Source: an uncultured Eubacteriales bacterium (GTDB lineage Bacteria; Bacillota; Clostridia; Christensenellales; UBA1242). From it: a DNA stretch of 64,000 nucleotides. The position numbers and the translations under genes were made by a program. The stretch spans positions 42,938 to 106,937 of the forward strand of contig CABUZJ010000004.1 of assembly GCA_902496015.1 (NCBI GenBank), given 5' to 3'. The notes beneath the pieces are model-generated. The model saw only the letters and a list, made by a program, of their open reading frames with translations. It was not told the origin of the DNA and made no database searches. Shown piece after piece: positions 36,934 to 42,752 of this stretch. Within the stretch, counting starts at the first letter, position 1. Each line of letters begins with the position of its first letter.

Positions 36934-36962
36934 AATATATTCAATTTTACTTAATAAGTCAA
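36934..36962 (-). promoter_or_regulatory. Promoter of the eight-gene island operon
   Basis: TTGACT, 17 nt, TATATT on the minus strand, about 32 bp upstream of the first GT2. Confidence 0.65.
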
Positions 36963-37072
36963 ATTTCTACAAATAAAATATGCAAAATCTCAGTAATTAT
37001 CTCAACATAATTATAACATTTATTAAAAATATATGTAATATTTTGTCAAATCCATTTTTAGAACTCCAAATA

Positions 37073-37081
37073 TGATATAAT
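37073..37081 (+). promoter_or_regulatory. Extended -10 promoter
   Basis: TGATATAAT, an extended -10 without a clear -35, ends 24 bp before the small gene at 37106. It probably drove the integrase region. Confidence 0.5.
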
Positions 37082-37105
37082 GAAATTAACAAAAGGATTT
37101 TGGAT

Positions 37106-37264
37106 ATGAAAATCAAAGAAACACCTGAAGAAGTACAACAAGCAAAGAAATGGTGGGCTGAACAAAAAGAAAGAGTTAATAAAGAATATCAAGAAGTTAA
37201 AAAAACCAAAATCAAAAAAAGGTCTCTTGTTAGTCCTGAAAAATTAAGAAAGATATTATCGTAG
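37106..37264 (+). CDS. Small basic protein upstream of integrase relic (52 residues)
   Basis: A short Lys/Glu-rich frame (MKIKETPEEVQQAKKWWAEQ, then KERVNKEYQEVKKTKIKKRS, then LVSPEKLRKILS) with AAAGGA upstream and a good -10 box. It is predicted to be mostly helical and may be a DNA-binding or excisionase-like accessory of the element. No family is recognised. The DNA just downstream (37299-37531) is a decayed accessory frame (for example KLYDTAYNEKKRLDKEFTSK). Confidence 0.5.
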   Translation: MKIKETPEEVQQAKKWWAEQKERVNKEYQEVKKTKIKKRSLVSPEKLRKILS

Positions 37265-37556
37265 GAATGAAATATCTTTTTAAATACAAGGAAATAAAAG
37301 CAAAAAATATTTAGATAATTATTTAGCCAAGCTTTATGACACAGCATACAACGAGAAAAAACGATTAGATAAGGAGTTTACTTCAAAAGTTATGTATAGG
37401 ACAATTTATCGTTTTGAAAATGAAAAAAGAGAAATTTTAGTTTCATATATGCAAGGCGAAACAAAAACATATTACCCAAAAACTTGGCATTTCTACATGT
37501 GCATTAAATCAAAGATTGAAAGTGTTGCTTGAAAATTATAGAGTTATGCTTTGTAA

Positions 37557-38824
37557 TGACAAATAGTTTAAGAAAACTAAACAAGCAAGAACTTTTAATT
37601 GGAAAAGCAAGATTACTTTTAGAAAATATGTTGAAGAAACTAGCAAAACTGGTAAATTTAAAATAAGTCTAGACCAAGTGCAAGACTTGATAAAATATGA
37701 TTATGTTGAAAAATAACAATCTTTCAACACTAATGAATGAATGGCTTATGGTGTTTAAAAAGTTGCAAGTAACTGCACGCACTCTTGAGAACAATATAAC
37801 AAAATTTAAAAAATTATATAGAGCCACAAATTGGTAATATAAAGTTAAATGAAATTACAACAATAGTAATTCAAAAAATTGTAAACGAGATTATTGAAAG
37901 TGATTTAAGTTTAGACTATGTTAAAAGACAAAGTTTTTGCTTGGACAATTTTTGATTATGCTGTCGATAATAAATTCATTCTTATAAACCTGTGCAAAAA
38001 GTAAAGGTTAAAAGCAAAGAACAAAAAATTTTTGATAACGAAAAGAAATACAAAACAATTCAACCTGAAGTTAGACAGCGATTTGCTGAACGTTGGAAAA
38101 ATCATAAATTTTAAATACCGCTTTGTTTTGTTATGATGTTTGCAGGTCTTCGCACATGCGAAGCACTTGCTCTTACTTGGGAAAATTTAAATTTTGAAAA
38201 CAAATCTATAAATGCTGAAAGAGGTATTACAACCATACCCAAATTTGATAAAGACGAAAATGTGATAAAGAGAATAACAGTTGTAATCGACACAAAAACT
38301 GCTTGCCCTATTAGAACTGTTCCAATACCAGACATTTTGGTTAAAGCACTTGAAGAATATAAAGTTGAACAAGAATTAAATGGAGATTTGCACAAAACAA
38401 ATTTAATAGATAAAAATTTCTTGTGTTTGCAAATGACGATGGAAGTGTTAGAAGTTATGGTGGAACAAAGAAAATTTTTTATACATTTTTAAAAAGTCGT
38501 AATTTAAATAAATACAATATTTATTTTCATACACTTAGACAAACTTTCTCTAACACCCTTTTTGAAGCAGACCAGAATCCAAAAGTAATACAATCTCTCT
38601 TAGGTCATAAAGACGTAAAAACAACAATCACAACATATAACTCTGTTGACAAAAGTTATTTTGACAAAGCAACAAAAGTTTTTAATGAACAATATAAGAC
38701 TGAACAACATAAGGATAAATATAACTCTCTTGAAGACGATGAACTCGACTGGGAACTAGAACAACTTTTAAAAGAAAAGGAAGAAAGAGAAAAAAGAAAA
38801 CGAAAAAAAGAAAAAGATTTTTAG
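37557..38824 (+). pseudogene. Decayed phage-type tyrosine integrase, copy 2
   Basis: Successive frames give an N-terminal DNA-binding region (RTFNWKSKITFRKYVEE), a core-binding domain (NNLSTLMNEWLMVFKKLQVT...TRTLENNITKF), then the catalytic part: 'MMFAGLRTCEALALTWENL' with the first Arg, 'FHTLRQTFSNTLFEADQNPK' (H-x-x-R, then Q where His is common), 'SLLGHKDVKTTITTYNSVDKSYF' with His and the Tyr nucleophile, and a highly charged tail. At least four frameshifts break it (for example near 38420). It is a close paralogue of the relic at 20.2-21.1 kb. Confidence 0.85.
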
Positions 38825-38849
38825 ATGTAAAGTATTTTTGCAGAAAGTG

Positions 38850-38877
38850 TTGATTTTTTCATATTTTGTGATATACT
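38850..38877 (+). promoter_or_regulatory. Promoter of the tyrS leader
   Basis: TTGATT, 16 nt, TATACT. The predicted start of transcription (about 38884) is only a few bases before the leader peptide's ribosome binding site. Confidence 0.65.
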
Positions 38878-38899
38878 TATAAAGTATAAGGAGTAAAAA

Positions 38900-38947
38900 A
38901 TGATAAAGAATTTCGCATTAATTTCATATTATTACTACTACATTTAA
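38900..38947 (+). CDS. Tyrosine-rich leader peptide of tyrS (MIKNFALISYYYYYI)
   Basis: A 15-residue frame with five consecutive Tyr codons (TAT TAT TAC TAC TAC, 38927-38941), then ATT and TAA. AAGGAG lies exactly 6 nt before the ATG, a better site than many genes in the window. A promoter precedes it, and competing hairpins ending in a terminator follow it before tyrS. This is the layout of ribosome-mediated attenuation (as in trp, his and pheST leaders of enteric bacteria): ribosomes short of Tyr-tRNA would stall on the Tyr run and change downstream folding. A run of five Tyr next to tyrosyl-tRNA synthetase is very unlikely to be chance. Confidence 0.8.
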   Translation: MIKNFALISYYYYYI

Positions 38948-39018
38948 ATTGCTATATGTAGGAGTTTTTGCGAGAAATAAAAATAAAACATCTGCCATAT
39001 AGCAATTAGCTGTGTGGC
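38947..39018 (+). promoter_or_regulatory. Competing hairpins of the tyrS attenuator
   Basis: AATTGCTATATG (38947-38958), which overlaps the leader stop codon, pairs perfectly with CATATAGCAATT (38996-39007). The second arm can instead form GCCATATAGC/GCTGTGTGGC (38994-39018). In addition AAAACATCTGCC (38985-38996) is perfectly complementary to the terminator's 3' arm at 39062-39073. A ribosome on the Tyr codons would cover the first arm and free the antiterminator segment. Confidence 0.65.
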
Positions 39019-39035
39019 ACTTTTCTTTTAAATGG

Positions 39036-39077
39036 AACATCTGTCACGAATTTTGATTCTTGGCAGATGTTTTTTAT
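39036..39077 (+). terminator. Attenuator terminator upstream of tyrS
   Basis: AACATCTGTC (39036-39045) pairs with GGCAGATGTT (39062-39071), followed by TTTTTTATTAT. Its 3' arm also pairs with the upstream antiterminator strand at 38985-38996. Confidence 0.75.
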
Positions 39078-39091
39078 TATAAGGAGAACTT

Positions 39092-39142
39092 ATGTTTTTT
39101 AGAAAGACCTACGCCCTTATGGGCGTGAAAAATTACTTATAG
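39092..39142 (+). CDS. Possible second upstream peptide before tyrS (16 residues)
   Basis: The frame MFFRKTYALMGVKNYL is preceded by AAGGAG with 5-nt spacing and lies between the attenuator terminator and the tyrS ribosome binding site. It contains a strong small hairpin, ACGCCC-TTAT-GGGCGT. It may be a second control peptide or the relic of an earlier gene start. Confidence 0.35.
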   Translation: MFFRKTYALMGVKNYL

Positions 39143-39178
39143 AACAAAAATATGATAAAATAATAAAGGAGAAAAAAT

Positions 39179-40405
39179 ATGTTTAATAAAAATGGATTTG
39201 AGTTGTTGGAAGAACGTGGATTTGTTTTTCAAACCACTCATAGAGAAGAAATAAAAAAAATATTAAGTGAAAAGCCGATTACTTTTTATATTGGCATTGA
39301 TCCAACTGCTGATGATTTGCACATTGGACACTTTTTTGGACTAAGAATGGCACGAATTTTGCAGGATTGCGGACACAGGTGCATTGTGCTTGTTGGTGGT
39401 GCTACCGCTTTAATTGGTGATCCTACAAACAAAAGTGATATGCGAAAAATGCTTTCAAAAGAAGAAGTTGCTCGAAATGCAAATGAAATAAAAAGCATTC
39501 TAAATAGATTTGTTAAAACAACAGGTGATAATCCTGCAATAGTTGTAGATAATGCTGATTGGCTAAAGCCTGTGGGCTATATTGATTTTCTACGAAAAGT
39601 TGGTGTGCATTTTAACGTAAATGAAATGCTAACAAAAGATCTATACAAAAATCGTCTTGCGAAAGGAGGATTAACTTTTATGGAAATGGGTTATATGCTT
39701 ATGCAGGCTTTTGATTTTGTTCATCTAAATGATAAGTTTAATTGCATTCTTCAAATTGGTGGATCTGATCAATGGGGAAACATTTGTGCTGGCGTAGATC
39801 TTTCGAGAAAAATGAATTTTCAAAATGGAACACCAAGACCTTTAATGATGGGGCTCGTTTGTCCGCTCCTAACAAACGCGGAAGGAATAAAAATGGGTAA
39901 AACAGAAAAGGGGACATTATGGGTTTCCAGAAGTAAAACATCTGCTTTTGAGTTTTTCCAACATTTTGTGAATTGTTTAGACGCCGATGTTGAAAGATTG
40001 TTAAGATTTTTTACAGACTTGCCAATTGCCGAAATTCAAAAAATGTGTAAAGAAGATATTGTTAAAGCCAAAAAATTTATGGCTTTTAAAACGACCGAGC
40101 TTGTTCACGGAACTGCAGAAGCATTGAAAGCACAACAAACCGCTAACAATCTTTTTATAAGCGGGAATGCTGATGATATGCCACGAGAAGTAATTATTTG
40201 CGAAAAGCAGATAAACATTTTAGATTTTTTGTCCAAACTTAGCATAATAAAATCCAAATCGGAGGCTCGCAGGCTTATTGAACAAGGTGGTATTTTAATT
40301 GAAAATGAAAGAAAAAATAATATAAATGAAGTTTTACAAGTTAAAAATGAAATGGTTGTAAAGAAAGGTAAAAAGACTTTTGTTAAAGTTATAGTAAGAA
40401 AATAG
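39179..40405 (+). CDS. tyrS: Tyrosyl-tRNA synthetase (island-borne)
   Basis: A 408-residue class I TyrRS that charges tRNA-Tyr. 'DPTADDLHIGH' holds the HIGH motif (48-51), 'GGSDQWGN' is the tyrosine/AMP site, 'IKMGKTEKGTLW' is the KMSKS equivalent (238-242), and a C-terminal S4 RNA-binding domain starts near residue 345 (LSIIKSKSEARRLIEQGGI). All catalytic motifs are intact, so it should be active. AAAGGAG precedes the ATG. It lies between the integrase relic and the tRNA-Ile attachment site, that is inside the island, under a leader-peptide attenuator. Whether the genome has another tyrS is not visible here. Confidence 0.95.
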   Translation: MFNKNGFELLEERGFVFQTTHREEIKKILSEKPITFYIGIDPTADDLHIGHFFGLRMARILQDCGHRCIVLVGGATALIGDPTNKSDMRKMLSKEEVARNANEIKSILNRFVKTTGDNPAIVVDNADWLKPVGYIDFLRKVGVHFNVNEMLTKDLYKNRLAKGGLTFMEMGYMLMQAFDFVHLNDKFNCILQIGGSDQWGNICAGVDLSRKMNFQNGTPRPLMMGLVCPLLTNAEGIKMGKTEKGTLWVSRSKTSAFEFFQHFVNCLDADVERLLRFFTDLPIAEIQKMCKEDIVKAKKFMAFKTTELVHGTAEALKAQQTANNLFISGNADDMPREVIICEKQINILDFLSKLSIIKSKSEARRLIEQGGILIENERKNNINEVLQVKNEMVVKKGKKTFVKVIVRK

Positions 40406-40559
40406 TTACTGTTGCAAATTGTTGCAAATATATCAGTTTTAGATAGTTTTATAAAGATTTAGACCGAAAGTAAAATTAGATTACTTTCGGTCTATTTTTT
40501 TGCTCAAATTTGTGTCAAAAAACATTTGCAACAAATTTTAGGTATATTTGCAACAGTAA
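40406..40559. repeat. 14-bp inverted repeats with GTTGCAAAT motifs at island end
   Basis: TTACTGTTGCAAAT (40406-40419) recurs inverted at 40546-40559. The core GTTGCAAAT occurs twice on the left (40411, 40421) and twice inverted on the right (40524, 40546). They flank the tyrS terminator next to the attachment site, as arm-type integrase binding sites would. Confidence 0.6.
40461..40501 (+). terminator. Terminator of tyrS
   Basis: AGACCGAAAGTAA pairs with TTACTTTCGGTCT around AATTAGA, followed by ATTTTTTTG. A damaged version occurs near 22.33 kb. Confidence 0.85.
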
Positions 40560-40633
40560 AATGATAGATTTTTTAATGTTTATAAATTTGTATTTTTATG
40601 TTTTATGTTTTAAATTCAAAATCGATATAACCC

Positions 40634-40708
40634 TTTATTCATAAGGCATATAGCGATTTTAGAATAAAAAATGAAAGCAATTTCTGCTCTCAAATTTGGT
40701 TGGGATGA
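40634..40708. repeat. 75-bp direct repeat at tRNA-Ile 3' flank, right copy
   Basis: Matches 22492-22566 with one difference. On the minus strand it includes a terminator for tRNA-Ile (GAGAGCA...TGCTTTC, then ATTTTTTATTC). Confidence 0.9.
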
Positions 40709-40773
40709 GTGGACTTGAACCACCGACCCCCACCTTATCAGGGTGGTGCTCTAACCAACTGAGCTACATCCCA
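40697..40773 (-). tRNA. tRNA-Ile (anticodon GAT), island attachment site
   Basis: On the minus strand TGGGATG pairs with CATCCCA, then A and an encoded CCA. The anticodon loop is CTGATAA with anticodon GAT, and GGTTCAAGTCC forms the T-loop. Its 3' half (40695-40745) is duplicated at 22655-22705, so the island inserted here and restored an intact tRNA. Confidence 0.95.
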
Positions 40774-40904
40774 TTATTTATTTAGTTGTTTCTTTTTTTG
40801 TTAGGTGGGGGAACCCCCACTTAACTTGCCCTATTGGCAAGGGCGTTCGCTTCGCTCGGCTCCACGATGGTGCCAAAGCAACTCAACTAGATTCTATTAA
40901 TAAA

Positions 40905-40929
40905 ATTTGCCCCGAAAGGCAAGTTTTTT
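40905..40929 (-). terminator. Hairpin after tRNA-Ala
   Basis: TTGCC and GGCAA arms with a T-rich tail follow the tRNA-Ala CCA on the minus strand. Other small stems (GTGGGGG/CCCCCAC and TTGCCC/GGCAA) lie between this and tRNA-Ile. Confidence 0.45.
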
Positions 40930-41006
40930 TGGTGGAGAATATCGGAATCGAACCGATGACCTCCTGCTTGCAAGGCAGGCGCTCTAGCCAGCTGAGCTAA
41001 TCCCCC
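40930..41006 (-). tRNA. tRNA-Ala (anticodon TGC)
   Basis: GGGGGAT pairs with ATTCTCC (two G-U pairs), then A and CCA. The anticodon loop is CTTGCAA with anticodon TGC, and the T-loop is GGTTCGATTCC. It is transcribed ahead of tRNA-Ile, probably as one unit. Confidence 0.95.
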
Positions 41007-41078
41007 ACGCATAAATGCTTTATTATAATAACAAATATAATTTAAATTGTCAATAAAATTTTTAAAATTTTTATAAAT

Positions 41079-41124
41079 TAATAAAAGCCTAAAATTTATT
41101 ATTGTAATTTTAGACTTTTATCGT
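41079..41124 (-). terminator. Terminator of the LURP-one operon
   Basis: AAAAG and CTAAAATT pair with AATTTTAG and CTTTT, with a TTTTATTAAT tail on the minus strand. Confidence 0.6.
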
Positions 41125-41150
41125 TTTAACTTTTTGTTATAATACTACTA

Positions 41151-41636
41151 TTACGATTTTAATTTTTTATCTGTTATATTATCTAATGCAATAACAAGTG
41201 CAATTAAAAATGGAATATCTTCTTCATTTGCTTCTAATTCAAATGCATCATTTATAATTGTAAATTGTCGCCTTATTGTCCCAATAACCTCATCATTCCT
41301 TAAAATATTGCAACTTAACCCAAACAATTTCCCTTCAATTTTAATTTCATCTTTATAACCTAAAACAAAATATTCCTGATTCACATTAAACCATTTATCT
41401 TTAACTGTGCATATTTTTGTATTGTTTTCATCATAAATATATGCTTTATGAACAAACCAATTAATCCACTTGTTTCTTATTTTATAAAGTTTTTTACCAT
41501 TCATGTCACAAACCCATTTAACTTTGGTTGGACTAAATACTCGCCCTTTTACCTGATAAACTGGCTCTTTGTTTTCATTCACAACAGATGAACCACCGCC
41601 TAACGACCAAAATTTGTTTTTTACATATACTTTCAT
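41151..41636 (-). CDS. LURP-one-related / YxjI-like protein
   Basis: 161 residues. The repeated short strands 'VVNENKEPVYQVKGRVFS', 'VCDMNGKKLYKIRNKW', 'IYDENNTKICTVKDKW' and 'ILRNDEVIGTIRRQF' and the length fit the LOR/Tubby-C-like fold (PF04525; YxjI in Bacillus). Eukaryotic Tubby proteins of this fold bind phosphoinositides; the bacterial role is unknown. It is soluble. AAGGAG precedes the ATG, 12 bp after the upstream gene, so it is the last gene of a three-gene unit with two small membrane proteins. Confidence 0.75.
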   Translation of the reverse strand: MKVYVKNKFWSLGGGSSVVNENKEPVYQVKGRVFSPTKVKWVCDMNGKKLYKIRNKWINWFVHKAYIYDENNTKICTVKDKWFNVNQEYFVLGYKDEIKIEGKLFGLSCNILRNDEVIGTIRRQFTIINDAFELEANEEDIPFLIALVIALDNITDKKLKS

Positions 41637-41648
41637 GCTTTTCTCCTT

Positions 41649-42155
41649 TTATAATGATTTAGCAATTAACATTGCAATTACTATTGCAAGTGCTATCCAA
41701 ATCAATAATTTAATTATTAATAATATAATAAATCGTTTTTTAGCAATCTTATCTACATTATATTCATTTTTTATTTCTTCAAATTCATTTTCTGTTTCTA
41801 TAACTACGGCTTTTCCATTGCTTTTTAAACTATTAAACCTAAGGTTTATATTGTTTTCTGCATTGATCTTCACTTTAAACCTGCAATCTATTGCAATGCA
41901 TTTTCTATCGTAAAAAGGTTCTAAAATACCAAACAAACTAACTACAAAAGAAATTAAAGCATATAACCACCAAAGTTTTGCCCTTAATTCTAATTTACGG
42001 GTAATTATTATTTCAATTTCACTTTTCTCTGTTTCAATTTGTGTTTGATAAGAACCAAATTCATTCTTTTTGCATTTTATCACTTGGCCATCTACAAAAA
42101 TTTTAGGTAATACTTTTGAATTTATACCCATTACTTTCAAATTAATTTTGTTCAT
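41649..42155 (-). CDS. Unknown membrane protein (168 residues)
   Basis: An N-terminal beta-rich stretch (residues 1-55, many charged strands) is followed by a membrane segment 'LWWLYALISFVVSLFGIL' (about 60-78), a polar region, and a C-terminal membrane segment 'LLIIKLLIWIALAIVIAMLI' (about 145-165). No family recognised. GGGAGG precedes the ATG. It lies between a four-helix membrane protein and a LURP-one-like protein, possibly a small membrane complex. Confidence 0.6.
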   Translation of the reverse strand: MNKINLKVMGINSKVLPKIFVDGQVIKCKKNEFGSYQTQIETEKSEIEIIITRKLELRAKLWWLYALISFVVSLFGILEPFYDRKCIAIDCRFKVKINAENNINLRFNSLKSNGKAVVIETENEFEEIKNEYNVDKIAKKRFIILLIIKLLIWIALAIVIAMLIAKSL

Positions 42156-42159
42156 ACTT

Positions 42160-42591
42160 TTACCTCCCTGCTAAAAATACAATAACTGTTATAATAACGA
42201 CTCCAATAACACAAGAAGATAAAACTATCCTGCCAGTATGTCTAGTTGTTCTATCTAAACTTAATAAAATTAAAGAAACAACCGCACCAATTATTGATAC
42301 TACAGCAAACCAAGCAAAATTTTGCATAAAAAATGATGATATTTCAACACTAATATTTGAAACTTTCATTAACTTTTCAAAATAATCTGGAATATATAAA
42401 AATATTACACCTATAGTTAACAATATTAGTGCTAAACCAATTAATAAAATTATGGCTGTTGAAACAAAAGATAATATTCCAGCTAAACAAAGTAATAATG
42501 CTACAATTGATATATTTGAAAATATTTTTCCCAATCTTGTTAAAAAACTTGTTAACTCTTCTTTTGCACTTAATGCACTATAATCTTGCAT
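42160..42591 (-). CDS. Unknown four-helix membrane protein (143 residues)
   Basis: Four hydrophobic segments (about residues 28-50, 52-72, 90-110 and 122-141) separated by short polar loops. The N-terminus is 'MQDYSALSAKEELTSFLTRLG', an amphipathic helix. No conserved motif is recognised. It starts the three-gene operon and has AAGGAG before the ATG. Confidence 0.6.
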   Translation of the reverse strand: MQDYSALSAKEELTSFLTRLGKIFSNISIVALLLCLAGILSFVSTAIILLIGLALILLTIGVIFLYIPDYFEKLMKVSNISVEISSFFMQNFAWFAVVSIIGAVVSLILLSLDRTTRHTGRIVLSSCVIGVVIITVIVFLAGR

Positions 42592-42722
42592 ATAGTCAAA
42601 TTCTCCTTAACACTACTCTATTATGATTATGATAGCAATTATAAATAAATTAGTCAAATATTCTAACTACTTAAATAAATAAAATAACAAAGCATTACAT
42701 TAGAGCAATAAAGTGGATAATA

Positions 42723-42750
42723 AAAAAACCTAGAATAATCTAGGTTTTTA
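42723..42750 (-). terminator. Terminator of the CvpA-like gene
   Basis: AAAACCTAGA pairs with TCTAGGTTTT, with a TTTTTTTATT tail on the minus strand, 3 bp after the stop. Confidence 0.8.
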
Positions 42751-42752
42751 TT

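Noticed and set aside
38884..39180. T-box riboswitch upstream of tyrS
   Set aside because: The conserved T-box sequence (AGGGTGGNACCGCG type) and an AGTA/stem I arrangement are not found. The only TGGNAC-like match (TGGAAC at 39033) lies at the terminator arm without its context, while the Tyr-codon peptide explains the leader better.
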